Shown here: piece after piece, positions 29,280 to 37,722 of the stretch
Layout of the letters: every line of letters starts with the position of its first letter
How positions within the stretch are numbered: the first letter of the stretch is position 1
Source: Rhizobium sp.
Lineage (GTDB): Bacteria > Pseudomonadota > Alphaproteobacteria > Rhizobiales > Rhizobiaceae
Assembly: GCA_019739215.1 (NCBI GenBank)
Contig: JAHHDR010000004.1
Span: forward strand, 1 to 64,000
Reading direction: 5' to 3'
DNA: 64,000 nt
Program-made: the position numbers and the translations under genes
Notes under the pieces: model-generated
What the model saw: only the letters and a program-made list of their open reading frames with translations
Told to the model about the DNA's origin: nothing
The model's database searches: none

Positions 29280-29312
29280 AATCCCGGGGCGACAGCTCCG
29301 GGATTTTAGTTT
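29280..29312 (+). terminator. Rho-independent terminator after L,D-transpeptidase
   Basis: A 10-bp stem with one G-T pair (29280-29289 with 29296-29305) closes a six-base loop and is followed by TTAGTTTG. It lies 22 bases beyond the L,D-transpeptidase stop codon. Confidence 0.8.
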
Positions 29313-29455
29313 GTTCAGTCGTCCGTGTTGCACAGTTGCCACGCCCGCCTGACTTTTGAACGGAGTCCTCTTTCCGCCTTTTCCCTCCTTCCCTGCCAAT
29401 CTATTTTTACTGCTTCGCAGGTTTAGCGGTCGACGGGTCGCCGGGGATTGATTGC

Positions 29456-30112
29456 ATGTCACGTTTATTGATCGGCGCGGGTGTCGGGCTTCTGGCGCTT
29501 ATCGCATCATCCCCAATGGCGCTCGCCGATCCGACGCTGTCTGTCTATGGCGGCTGGCAGACTTCGCCACATAGCGGCGTCGACGTGACCGACGGCACGC
29601 ATTTCACCGCGGGCTGGGATGGCAAGTCGCTCCAGATGCCACCCTATTGGGGCGTTCGCGGCACCTGGTGGCTGGAGGAGTGGGGCTACAGCGATTTCGG
29701 CATCGCGCTCGATTACAGCCATGCCAAGATCTACGCGCGCGGATCTACGCTCAGGGAAGCGGGCTGGTCGCATTTCGAGTTCACCGACGGCCTGAACCTC
29801 GCAACCGCCAACCTGCTCTACCGCTTCAGCGGCGACCGCGACTGGACGCCTTATCTCGGCGTCGGTCTTGGCGCCAACATTCCACATGTCGAGGTGACAC
29901 GCCCCTCGGGCAAGACGTCGGACTACCAGCTCGGCGGCATCACTGGCCAGGCGCTGCTCGGGCTCGATTACCAGTTGACCGGGAATGTCTCGGCCTTCAC
30001 GGAATGGAAGTTCAACTACAGCCATGTCGATGTCGACATCGATTCGGGCGACCGGCTGAAGACCGACATCATCACCAACGCGATCAACGTCGGCGTCAGC
30101 TATCACTTCTGA
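29456..30112 (+). CDS. Outer membrane beta-barrel protein, LpxQ-like (lipid A oxidase family)
   Basis: A 218-residue outer-membrane protein. The signal peptide covers residues 1-24 (GVGLLALIASSPMALA). The mature protein alternates hydrophobic and polar residues through eight or so strands and ends in the outer-membrane signature VGVSYHF, with a terminal Phe. The segment WQTSPHSGVDV, then WDGKSLQMPPYWGVRGTWWL and LEFTDGLNL-like FEFTDGLNLATANLLYRF, resembles the rhizobial lipid A oxidase LpxQ, which converts proximal glucosamine to 2-aminogluconate. Assignment to this family rests on memory of its pattern, and activity is inferred. It is convergent with the three secreted paralogues, whose last gene ends at the adjacent base. 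Confidence 0.7.
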   Translation: MSRLLIGAGVGLLALIASSPMALADPTLSVYGGWQTSPHSGVDVTDGTHFTAGWDGKSLQMPPYWGVRGTWWLEEWGYSDFGIALDYSHAKIYARGSTLREAGWSHFEFTDGLNLATANLLYRFSGDRDWTPYLGVGLGANIPHVEVTRPSGKTSDYQLGGITGQALLGLDYQLTGNVSAFTEWKFNYSHVDVDIDSGDRLKTDIITNAINVGVSYHF

Positions 30113-30553
30113 TCAGTCGGCGCTGCAACTGACCTTGCCCGTGCGTGTGACATAGGCCTCGTCACCGCTGTCGGCGGTGATGCGGAGTTCGTAGGTGCCC
30201 TGATAGGTCGCTTCCTCGATCAATCTGGTGGTAACGGTCAGAATGACCGACCTGAACGGCTCGGCATCGTATTTCTGCACCTGTAGCAGCACGCCTTCCG
30301 GCCCCGCCCAGCGCTGGGTCAAGCTGTCATCCTTGATCGTAAACTTTCTCAGGTGCTTCGGCAGCTTGCCGAACCGGACCGTGACGTCGCCTTCGATGCC
30401 GAACCAAGGGCCGGTGCCATCGCGACTGTGGGACGCCTTGAAATGGAATGTCAGGTTGGCGTCCTTTGCATCGCACCAGGTGCCACCTGCAGCCGAGGCT
30501 GTGCCGGGCAGTGCAAGCAACGCCAAAACCAAAATGAGCGTCTTCATCGTCAT
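30113..30553 (-). CDS. Small secreted protein, paralogue 3 of 3
   Basis: A 146-residue exported protein of unknown function. A signal peptide (KTLILVLALLALPGTASA) precedes a mature domain that shares with its two upstream neighbours an N-terminal cysteine, an NLxFxF strand, a Q-x-W segment near the middle (SLTQRWAG), and a C-terminal Gly-Lys-x-x-Cys (GKVSC). The two cysteines probably form a disulfide in the periplasm. The start at 30553 makes a 4-bp ATGA overlap with the upstream gene, which indicates coupled translation. It is the most divergent of the three: CDAKDANLTFHF replaces CxIxDxNLKFDF. Confidence 0.75.
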   Translation of the reverse strand: MTMKTLILVLALLALPGTASAAGGTWCDAKDANLTFHFKASHSRDGTGPWFGIEGDVTVRFGKLPKHLRKFTIKDDSLTQRWAGPEGVLLQVQKYDAEPFRSVILTVTTRLIEEATYQGTYELRITADSGDEAYVTRTGKVSCSAD

Positions 30554-30987
30554 CCCACCAGGCAACTGGTCTTGCCCTTCAGCACGACCTGCTGGGCACC
30601 ATCGATCGTGAACGTATAGCTGCCCACGAAATCGTCGTTTGCGTTGGTGGAGGTGATGATCGTCAACCTGATGGAGGCGAAATCGATCTTGTCGTCCTGA
30701 TGCTCGGCATAGAAGAGAAGCCTGATCTCATTGCCTTCGTACCAGGAGTGAACGAGCTGCAGCCTGGAGTGATCGAGCTTGCGCAATGGTTCGGCGACTT
30801 CCGGACGTGCGGTCTCGAAGCGGGCGTCGCCGCCGAGGAAGAGACCCGTGCCGCGATTGATCAGCGTGGTGAAATCGAACTTCAGGTTCTGGTCGGCGAT
30901 CTCGCAACCGAGATCGCCGGTTGCACGGGCATCCAACGGCGCGGCGAACAACAGAGCCGCAAGTGCCATGCTGGCAAGTGTTTTCAT
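30550..30987 (-). CDS. Small secreted protein, paralogue 2 of 3
   Basis: A 145-residue exported protein of unknown function, central in a three-gene tandem family. The signal peptide is ASMALAALLFAAPLDARA. The mature part starts TGDLGCEIADQNLKFDF, has VHSWYEGNEIRLLFY in the middle and IDFASIRLTI after it, and ends in GKTSC. This matches its upstream neighbour (TGGLGCSIDDSNLKFDF, GNDLKLMIY, VPFASVKLIV) closely enough to show duplication. The predicted fold is an all-beta sandwich closed by one disulfide. It lies 18 bases after paralogue 1 and overlaps paralogue 3 by 4 bp. Confidence 0.75.
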   Translation of the reverse strand: MKTLASMALAALLFAAPLDARATGDLGCEIADQNLKFDFTTLINRGTGLFLGGDARFETARPEVAEPLRKLDHSRLQLVHSWYEGNEIRLLFYAEHQDDKIDFASIRLTIITSTNANDDFVGSYTFTIDGAQQVVLKGKTSCLVG

Positions 30988-31005
30988 GGGGGGTGTTATC
31001 CTGGT

Positions 31006-31473
31006 TCAACCGGCCGTGCAGCCGACCTTGCCCTCGACCGTGAAGGCCTGGCTTACGCCGCCTTCGACCGCAGGCTCGACAGTCAGCATGTACTTGCCTT
31101 CGTAGCCGAACTCCTCGTCCGGCGGTCTGGTCGCCTCGACGATGAGCTTGACGGAGGCGAAGGGGACGCCGTCGCCCTCGGTCTCGCGATAGATCATCAG
31201 CTTGAGGTCATTGCCGCGAAACCATTGCTGCTTGACGTCGGCGTCGGCGAGGGTGAGATTTTGCAGCGACTTTTCGGTGCGCTTGTCCTTCGACGCAAGC
31301 TCACCCCGGATCTGGAACAACCCGCCGATATCGGAGTAGCTGAAGATCGCCTCGAAATCGAACTTGAGGTTGCTATCGTCTATGCTGCAGCCGAGACCGC
31401 CCGTCGCGGATGCCGCGACCGGCGCCGCCAGCATCGCGACAGCGATCGCCCAGGTCTTGAACATTGATGTCAT
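31006..31473 (-). CDS. Small secreted protein, paralogue 1 of 3
   Basis: A 155-residue exported protein and the first gene of the tandem trio. A signal peptide (FKTWAIAVAMLAAPVAASA) is followed by the family pattern: GLGCSIDDSNLKFDF, a Q-Q-W-F-R-G-N-D segment, FASVKLIVEA, and a C-terminal GKVGCTAG. The start may be ATG 31473 or the ATG three codons in (31464). I know no named family for it. The three genes are adjacent to a lipid-A-modifying-type outer membrane protein and two L,D-transpeptidases, so an envelope role is likely, though this comes from context only. Confidence 0.75.
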   Translation of the reverse strand: MTSMFKTWAIAVAMLAAPVAASATGGLGCSIDDSNLKFDFEAIFSYSDIGGLFQIRGELASKDKRTEKSLQNLTLADADVKQQWFRGNDLKLMIYRETEGDGVPFASVKLIVEATRPPDEEFGYEGKYMLTVEPAVEGGVSQAFTVEGKVGCTAG

Positions 31474-31525
31474 CGTTTGTGTCCCGTGTCATGGCATTGG
31501 GCATAACACGGCCAGGGGCTTGGTT

Positions 31526-32824
31526 TTATTTCAGCCTCGCCGGCTTTTTGCCGCCAAAGGCCCAATTCAGCAGTTCGACGGTGTGAACGACCGGGATTTC
31601 GGCTGCGCTACCGATCTGGGTGATGCAACCGAGATTGCCGGCGGCGATCACATCGGGCTTGAGCGCCCTGATGTTGCGGACCTTGCGGGCCTTGAGCTGG
31701 TCGGCAATGTCGGATTGCAGCATGTTGTAGGTGCCGGCCGAGCCGCAGCAGAGATGCCCCTCCGCCGGCTCCTTCACGGCGAAACCCGCGCGGCGCAACA
31801 GCGACTTGGGCTGGATCGTGACCTTCTGGCCGTGCTGGAGCGAGCAGGAGGAATGATAGGCGACGGTGACGCCGCGCGACGGCTGCTCCGGCAGGTCGAG
31901 CGTGTCGAGAAATTCGGTGACGTCCTTCGCCAGCGCCGAGACGCGCCTCGCCTTCTCGGCATAGGCGGCGTCATGGCGGAACATGTGGCCGTAGTCCTTG
32001 ATCGTCGTGCCGCAGCCCGAGGCGGTGATGACGATGGCGTCGAGCCCCTGCCCGTCCATCTCCGCGTTCCAGGCATCAATGGTGCGGCGTGCCGCATCAT
32101 GGGCCGGGCCTTCGTGACCCATGTGATGCCGGAGCGAGCCGCAACATCCCTCCCCTTTGGGCAGCACCACCTCGACGCCGAGATTGGTGAGCAATTCGAT
32201 CGCCGCCTCGTTGATGCCGGGGTCGATCGCCGGCTGGACGCAGCCCGTGAGCATGGCGACTCGGCGACGGCGCGAGCCCTTCGCTGCGAAGGTGCCGGGC
32301 TCGGAATAGCGGCTTCTGGCCGGCAGCGCAGCCGGCGCGAGTTCCAGCATTGCGCCGAATGCCTTGAGCGCCGGCACCTTCTTCATGAAGCCCGCAAACG
32401 GTCGTCCCAGCGCGGCGAGCCGCATGGCCAGACGGAAGCGGTTGGCGGACGTCATGAAATAGGCGAGAGCCGCGCGCTGCAACCGGACCAGCGCCGGGCG
32501 CTTGTAGGTGCGCTCAACATGGACGCGGGCGTGATCGATCAAATGCATGTAGTCGACGCCCGAGGGACAGGTGGTGGTGCAGGCGAGGCAGGAGAGGCAG
32601 CGATCGACATGCAGCGCCGTGCGCGCATCGGCTGGGCGGTCATTCTCCAGCATTTCCTTGATCAGGTAAATGCGGCCGCGCGGGCTATCGAGCTCGTTGC
32701 CCAATGTCACGTAGGTGGGACAGGTGGCAGTGCAGAAGCCGCAATGGACGCATTTGCGGATGATGCCCTCGGCCTCCGCGGTTTCGGCATTGGCAAGCTG
32801 GGCGAGGGAGAAGTTGGTTTGCAT
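31526..32824 (-). CDS. glcF: Glycolate oxidase iron-sulfur subunit
   Basis: A 432-residue membrane-associated electron-transfer subunit of glycolate dehydrogenase, which passes electrons from the flavin subunits to the respiratory chain. Two 4Fe-4S motifs are present: C25, C28, C31, C35 (CVHCGFCTATC) and C76, C79, C82, C86 (CLSCLACTTTC). The C-terminal half has two CCG domains (GCCGSLRHHMG and CCGSAGTYNML), typical of GlcF and heterodisulfide-reductase-like proteins. It is the last gene of glcD-glcE-nuclease-glcF. A five-base gap separates it from the embedded nuclease gene. Confidence 0.95.
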   Translation of the reverse strand: MQTNFSLAQLANAETAEAEGIIRKCVHCGFCTATCPTYVTLGNELDSPRGRIYLIKEMLENDRPADARTALHVDRCLSCLACTTTCPSGVDYMHLIDHARVHVERTYKRPALVRLQRAALAYFMTSANRFRLAMRLAALGRPFAGFMKKVPALKAFGAMLELAPAALPARSRYSEPGTFAAKGSRRRRVAMLTGCVQPAIDPGINEAAIELLTNLGVEVVLPKGEGCCGSLRHHMGHEGPAHDAARRTIDAWNAEMDGQGLDAIVITASGCGTTIKDYGHMFRHDAAYAEKARRVSALAKDVTEFLDTLDLPEQPSRGVTVAYHSSCSLQHGQKVTIQPKSLLRRAGFAVKEPAEGHLCCGSAGTYNMLQSDIADQLKARKVRNIRALKPDVIAAGNLGCITQIGSAAEIPVVHTVELLNWAFGGKKPARLK

Positions 32825-32829
32825 TCCGG

Positions 32830-33567
32830 CTATTCCGCCTCAAACTGAAATCGTATGGCGTAGCGCATCAACGTGAGATTCGGCACCGCCTTTGCGGCCG
32901 AGGCTGTCCGCCGGTCGAACGCGTGTGCCACGATGATCCCGCGTATATCGGCCTTTTCATCCTCTGAAATTATATCGCCCATATAGCCCAGCACCTGCCC
33001 GACCACGCGCGCATCCGTCTTCCCAGCCTTGAGTTCAACCACGACAGTTGCACCCTGATCGTCTTCGCACAGGATGTCGATAAAGCCCGAGTTGACGGCG
33101 CGTTCGGCGCCGTCATCGACAATCCGCAAGCCACGCTCCAACTGCGAAATGTCGCGCCGGAGCGCCGCCTGCATGTCGCGTTCGAGGGAAAGCCTTTGTT
33201 TGTCGAAGGAAACATCGTCCTCGATGACCGCTACAGCCGACAGCGCTTGTATCGGCATCGAGGGACGAGGTTCCGACCCCATCTCCCCCAGGAACTTGAG
33301 ATAGCGATTGACGGCATTCCTGTAAGACTGAAGGTTGTTCCTGATGTTTCCTTCGAACGGAATTTTCGAGGGATTGGGCTTGCCCATCCGCTCGTCATGA
33401 ACCGAGTATGCCAATTCGCCGAGCAGATCATCGATACGACCAGCCTCGACAAGCTCATCGAGACTTTCATAGCATTGCTCCACCCGTTGCACCCTGTGCA
33501 ACTGGGCTGCCTGCGTATTGCCGGCATATTCTTGCGCCGCTAGCCAATTGGCGTATTCGGGTCTCAT
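32830..33567 (-). CDS. NucS/DUF91-like RecB-fold nuclease embedded in the glc operon
   Basis: A 245-residue protein. Its C-terminal half (about 125-215) matches the nuclease domain of NucS/EndoMS endonucleases, with LERGLRIVDDGAERAVNSGF, D164 in FIDIL, and E178-x-K180 in VVVELKAG, followed by Q191 in VVGQVLGYMG. As I recall, the spacing of these catalytic residues equals that of Pyrococcus NucS (D160, E174, K176). The N-terminal half lacks the NucS dimerisation fold and instead has a helical segment, RNNLQSYRNAVNRYLKFLGE, that resembles the SAM-like DNA-binding helices of tyrosine recombinases. Its ATG overlaps the end of glcE by 4 bp and glcF starts 5 bp after its stop, so it is translated as part of the operon. 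A mismatch or other DNA-cleavage role is inferred; a link with glycolate use is not obvious. Confidence 0.8.
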   Translation of the reverse strand: MRPEYANWLAAQEYAGNTQAAQLHRVQRVEQCYESLDELVEAGRIDDLLGELAYSVHDERMGKPNPSKIPFEGNIRNNLQSYRNAVNRYLKFLGEMGSEPRPSMPIQALSAVAVIEDDVSFDKQRLSLERDMQAALRRDISQLERGLRIVDDGAERAVNSGFIDILCEDDQGATVVVELKAGKTDARVVGQVLGYMGDIISEDEKADIRGIIVAHAFDRRTASAAKAVPNLTLMRYAIRFQFEAE

Positions 33568-34766
33568 CGCGATCCTCCCATCCTCCCCGGATTGAACATT
33601 CCGCCGGGATCGAACTTCTGGCGGATGCGGACGGACAGTGCGGCGACGGCCAATGCCTCAGGCTGAAAGGCGGGAACGGCGTGGCGAATCTCTTCGTTGG
33701 CGCGCACGAGCGTGGCGTGGCCTCCGGCCTGCCTGACAAGGTCGCGGACAACATCCGCTTCCGCGCCGGCTTCCAAGCGCAGCCAGACCAAGCCGCCCTG
33801 CCAATCGAGAAAGCCATCGACTCCGGCATGCAGGCGCAGGGCCGAGAGAATGTGATGACCCATCGAGGGAGCAGTCGAAATCTTCCAGACCGGGCGATGG
33901 CCGCCGTCGGCGGCAAAGGGTTGCACATCGCGAATTTCACGCCAGAGCGTCGACGTCGATGCCTGGTCAAGTTCTGTGACAGCCGCGATGTCCGCGAAAG
34001 CCTCAGCAAGCCTGGCGCTGCGCTCGCGCACCGAGAAGGCGAGCCCTTCCAGCCGCAGCGCAGTGGCGCTGCCTTCCGGCAATCGGCCGCCGAGGAACCG
34101 CCCGACGCAGCTTTCGGGGAGATGCGCGGCGCCGGAAACTTCGACCGACATCGCGAGAGCACGGGCCATGGCCTGGGTGGCGAACGCCTCGTCGAGGCCC
34201 GACAATACAAGCGTGGCCGAGGTCTCCGGTAACGGCAGGACCTTGAAGGTAAGCTCCGTCATAACGCCGAGAGTGCCATGCGAGCCGGCGAGCAGCTTCG
34301 GCAGATCCAAGCCGGTGACGTTTTTCATGACACGCCCTCCGCCCTGGATCGCTTCACCCAGGCCGTTGACGAAGCGGACGCCGAGCAGGTGGTCACGCGC
34401 GGCACCTGCCTGGAAGCGGCGCGGGCCGGAGAGGTTGCAGGCGAAGGTGCCGCCGATCGTCGGGTCGCCCTCGCTGCCCATGAGCGCGCGCCAATCGGCC
34501 GGCTCGAAGGCGAGCCCCTGGCGGTGTTCGGCGGCAGCGGCGACGACGGCCGCGAGCGGGGTGCCGGATTTCGCGGTCATCACCATTTCGGCGGGGTTGT
34601 AGGCAGTGATCCCCTTGAGTTCGGCTGTGGAGAGGATCTCGGACGCGTCAACGGGCTCACCGAGGTCGGACTTGGTTCCGCCGCCGCGGATTTCGAGCGT
34701 GAGCCTGCTGCGCGCTGCGGTGCGGACAAGGTTGACGACATCGTCTTCTTTGAAAGGCGTGAGCAT
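33564..34766 (-). CDS. glcE: Glycolate oxidase FAD-binding subunit
   Basis: A 400-residue flavoprotein subunit of glycolate dehydrogenase, related to GlcD. The PP-loop FAD-binding domain includes LEIRGGGTKSDLGEP and YNPAEMVMTAKSGTPL. The second half of that domain reads GGTFACNLSGPRRFQAGAARDHLLGVRFVNG, followed by GRVMKNVTGLDLPKLLAGSHGTLGVMTE, the signature of GlcE. The start at 34766 overlaps the stop of glcD by one base; an in-frame start 51 bases upstream lies inside glcD. It is coupled downstream to the nuclease gene. Confidence 0.95.
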   Translation of the reverse strand: MLTPFKEDDVVNLVRTAARSRLTLEIRGGGTKSDLGEPVDASEILSTAELKGITAYNPAEMVMTAKSGTPLAAVVAAAAEHRQGLAFEPADWRALMGSEGDPTIGGTFACNLSGPRRFQAGAARDHLLGVRFVNGLGEAIQGGGRVMKNVTGLDLPKLLAGSHGTLGVMTELTFKVLPLPETSATLVLSGLDEAFATQAMARALAMSVEVSGAAHLPESCVGRFLGGRLPEGSATALRLEGLAFSVRERSARLAEAFADIAAVTELDQASTSTLWREIRDVQPFAADGGHRPVWKISTAPSMGHHILSALRLHAGVDGFLDWQGGLVWLRLEAGAEADVVRDLVRQAGGHATLVRANEEIRHAVPAFQPEALAVAALSVRIRQKFDPGGMFNPGRMGGSR

Positions 34767-36205
34767 CAGGCGTTGCGTCCCTCGAGCGGAAAGACCTTGG
34801 AGGGGTTCATGATCCATTTCGGATCGAAAGCCGCCCTCAGCCGCATCTGCTGGGCCAGATCCACTTCCGAATACTGATGCCGCATCAGGTCACGCTTCTC
34901 GATGCCGACGCCATGTTCGCCGGTCAGGCAGCCGCCATGGTCGACGCAGAGCCTGAGGATGTCGTTGCCGGCTTCCTCGGCGCGGGCGCTCTCATCGGGG
35001 TCGTTGATATTGTAGAGGATCAGCGGGTGCATATTGCCGTCTCCGGCGTGGAAGACATTGGCGACGCGCAGGCCATGACGGGCAACGATGTCATAGGTGC
35101 CCTGGAGCACGGCGACGAGTTCGGAGAGCGGCACGGTGCCGTCCATGCAGATGTAGTCGGCGATGCGTCCGGTGGCGCCGAAGGCGGATTTGCGGCCTTT
35201 CCAGATGGCTGCGGCCTCCATGGCCGACTGGCTTTCCTTGACCGTCTGGACGCCGTGGCGACGGGCGATGTCGATGATGCCCTTCAACATCTGGTCCATC
35301 TCGGTCTCGGAGCCCTCGACCTCGACGATCAGGAGCGCGCCGGCATCCATGGGGTAGCCGGCATGGGCGAAGGCCTCACAGATCTCGATCGCCGGCTTGT
35401 CCATGAATTCGATCGCGACCGGAATGATGCCGGTGCCGATGATGTCGGAGACGCAGGCCGCGGCACCCTCGGCGGTCTCGAAGCCGAAGAGCACGGGACG
35501 TGCGCCCTCGGGCCTGGCGATGAGCCGAACCGTGGCCTCTGTGACGATTCCGAGCTGCCCTTCGGAGCCGCAGACGACGCCGAGCAGGTCGAGGCCGGGC
35601 GCGTCGAGATGCTTGCCGCCCAGCTGGATGACAGACCCGTCGAACAGGACAAGCGTGACGCCGAGCAGATTGTTGGTGGTCACGCCGTATTTCAGACAGT
35701 GGGCGCCGCCGGAATTCATGCCGATATTGCCACCGATTGTGCAGGCCAGCTGCGAACTCGGGTCGGGCGCATAGAAGAAGCCGTCGGCGGAGACGGCGTC
35801 GGAGATCGCGAGATTGGTGACGCCGGCCTGGACGGTGGCGCAGCGGTTGGGGAAATCGATGTCGAGGATGCGGTTCATGCGGGTGAGCGCGATGACGACG
35901 GCGTCCTCCTGCGGAATGGCGCCGCCGGAGAGCGACGTGCCAGCGCCGCGGGGCACGACGGGAATATCGTAGCGCGAACAATATTTGAGAACCGCCGCGA
36001 CCTCGGCGGTCGTGCGTGGCAGCGCGACGGCAAGCGGCAGGCGGCGGACGGCGATGAAGCCGTCGGTCTCGAAGGGCACCAGTTCCCTGGCATCGCTGAC
36101 AATGCCCTCAGTGCCCAGCAGGTCCCTGAGGTCACCGACGATGATGTCGCGTCGCAAGAGCACCTTCTGGTCGGTCGGCAGGAATGCCGGTCCTGTGGTC
36201 ATCAT
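34766..36205 (-). CDS. glcD: Glycolate oxidase subunit GlcD
   Basis: The 479-residue main flavoprotein of glycolate dehydrogenase; it oxidises glycolate (and often D-lactate) to glyoxylate. The FAD-binding PCMH domain contains VVPRGAGTSLSGGAIP and GGNIGMNSGGAHCLKYGVTTNNLLG. The C-terminal cap ends with NVFHAGDGNMHPLILYN and HGGCLTGEHGVGIEKRDLM, the histidine-bearing flavin and metal site. It heads the glcD-glcE-nuclease-glcF operon; no glcC-type regulator is adjacent. Glycolate oxidation feeds glyoxylate to carbon recovery. Confidence 0.96.
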   Translation of the reverse strand: MMTTGPAFLPTDQKVLLRRDIIVGDLRDLLGTEGIVSDARELVPFETDGFIAVRRLPLAVALPRTTAEVAAVLKYCSRYDIPVVPRGAGTSLSGGAIPQEDAVVIALTRMNRILDIDFPNRCATVQAGVTNLAISDAVSADGFFYAPDPSSQLACTIGGNIGMNSGGAHCLKYGVTTNNLLGVTLVLFDGSVIQLGGKHLDAPGLDLLGVVCGSEGQLGIVTEATVRLIARPEGARPVLFGFETAEGAAACVSDIIGTGIIPVAIEFMDKPAIEICEAFAHAGYPMDAGALLIVEVEGSETEMDQMLKGIIDIARRHGVQTVKESQSAMEAAAIWKGRKSAFGATGRIADYICMDGTVPLSELVAVLQGTYDIVARHGLRVANVFHAGDGNMHPLILYNINDPDESARAEEAGNDILRLCVDHGGCLTGEHGVGIEKRDLMRHQYSEVDLAQQMRLRAAFDPKWIMNPSKVFPLEGRNA

Positions 36206-36287
36206 CTCCTCCCTTGGCGCTGCGATAAAGCAGACTGCCGCACTTTCGTGTTTTGCCCGGCTTCGTCAACCATCCTCATACGGGGCC

Positions 36288-37712
36288 TCACAGCAGATCG
36301 CGCGGAACGAGCTGCCAGAAGACAGGCTTGCGCGCATGTTTCGTCTTCAACTCCGCCACGTAGTCACGATGGCTCTGATCCGCGAAGCCGGCGCCCAGCC
36401 GGGCTTGCAGTTCGTGAAGCACGGCGAAATACGTCGCGCCATCGGCATAGGCATCGCTGCTGCCGCGACGCAGGATATCGTCGAGTAGTGTCCGGTAGAG
36501 CATCGTCGCCGCGCGGGGATAATCTTGCGACAGGGCATCGGCGGCGGCGGCAAGGCTTTGGTGCAGCCGGCCGTCCCATGTCCCGACATGGCGCAGCACA
36601 TGCTCGGACGCCATATCAAGGCGGGGCCATTTCAGAAAGAAGTCCAGCGCTTCCTGGATGTTGGGGCTGGCAGCGGCGATGGCGAAGGCCTTGTCGGTTT
36701 CCTCGAACTCGGCGAAGTCGTCGAGTCTTGCGATATAGTCGCGGAGAATGCCGGGATCGAGGGTCCGCTCGAACTCCTGCCAGCGGATCGTTTGCGCATC
36801 GCCTTTCCGCTTGAGGGCATCGAGAATATCCGCCTCAAGCAGCCGCGGGTGCTGGGCAGACTGTGCGGCACCCTCAGCGGCAGTATTGTCCCAGCGCGCA
36901 ACGCGCATGGTGGCTGCGGGCCTGCGCACCCATTCGAGCGCCTCTGCATGCCGCTTTGCCTCGTGGAGCATCCCGGCTACCAGCAGGCTGTCGCGCCGCT
37001 CCTGCGGCTTCAGCAGTTCGAGTTCGATATAGGCATCGATGTCGGCAGTGTGCGACGCCAGACGCTGGAGATAGGCGACCGGCTCTGCGTTTCGCCACGG
37101 GGCCGCCTTGTCGGTCGGGGCCCTGAGCTTGCCTGTCAGGATCGCCTTCCAGGCGTCGGCCGCCGGTTTCTGCATGCCGCAAAGAATGTCCAGCAATGTG
37201 GCTCTGAACCGGCCCTCGTCGTCGCTGATCCTCAACGCTTCGAGGGGGACGACAGACTTCACCTGTTCGTCGCCATCGAGTTTCAACACGGATTGAACGA
37301 GGCTGCCCCTAGCCTCTTCCAGCACCTTGGCGAGCCTTGCTCCGCCGTTGCGCGCACGCTCCTCGATCACGCTGCCGACGGTCGAAAACCGAAGCAGGCG
37401 CTCGAACGCGGCATAGCGATCGAGGTCAGCGAATTCCGACGTGATGTTCTTGAGCAGGCCGCGCAGTTCGACGGAGAGCGTGTTGGCCCTGGTCGGCGAT
37501 AGATAGGCCCGGCTCTTGCCAAGCGCATCGAGCCTCCTGTCGATAAGGCTTGCCACCTCTCCCGCGCCCGAACCTCCGGCAAGTGCGGCCAGCAGCCGGC
37601 TCTTCAGCGCCTTGTTGAACGCCGCTTCGTCGAGAAGGATTTCCACCAGCTTCTCGAGCCCGAGGCCCGTGAGGCCGGCCTGGTCAAGTTTCGCTTTCGC
37701 AGCTTTCGGCAT
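36288..37712 (-). CDS. DUF6880-like protein
   Basis: A 474-residue cytoplasmic, all-helical protein. The N-terminus LTGLGLEKLVEILLDEAAFNKALKSRLLAALAG and the following ASLIDRRLDALGKSRAYLSP match my memory of DUF6880. The C-terminal two thirds look like tandem helical repeats of TPR/HEAT type (LHEAKRHAEALEWV, ATMLYRTLLDDIL), a scaffold rather than an enzyme. No signal peptide or membrane segment is present. It lies 10 bases after the DUF3422 gene on the same strand and 82 bases before glcD, so it may be co-transcribed with either. Function unknown. Confidence 0.75.
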   Translation of the reverse strand: MPKAAKAKLDQAGLTGLGLEKLVEILLDEAAFNKALKSRLLAALAGGSGAGEVASLIDRRLDALGKSRAYLSPTRANTLSVELRGLLKNITSEFADLDRYAAFERLLRFSTVGSVIEERARNGGARLAKVLEEARGSLVQSVLKLDGDEQVKSVVPLEALRISDDEGRFRATLLDILCGMQKPAADAWKAILTGKLRAPTDKAAPWRNAEPVAYLQRLASHTADIDAYIELELLKPQERRDSLLVAGMLHEAKRHAEALEWVRRPAATMRVARWDNTAAEGAAQSAQHPRLLEADILDALKRKGDAQTIRWQEFERTLDPGILRDYIARLDDFAEFEETDKAFAIAAASPNIQEALDFFLKWPRLDMASEHVLRHVGTWDGRLHQSLAAAADALSQDYPRAATMLYRTLLDDILRRGSSDAYADGATYFAVLHELQARLGAGFADQSHRDYVAELKTKHARKPVFWQLVPRDLL

Positions 37713-37722
37713 TCAGAGCCTT

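Noticed and set aside
34877..36814. A 645-codon open frame on the plus strand, opposite glcD
   Set aside because: It is antisense to a clearly conserved flavoprotein gene and has low-complexity, charged composition. GC-rich DNA with strong third-position bias creates such frames. The same holds for long antisense frames at 4727-5749, 11383-12963, 14538-16046, 31364-32848 and 59462-61201.
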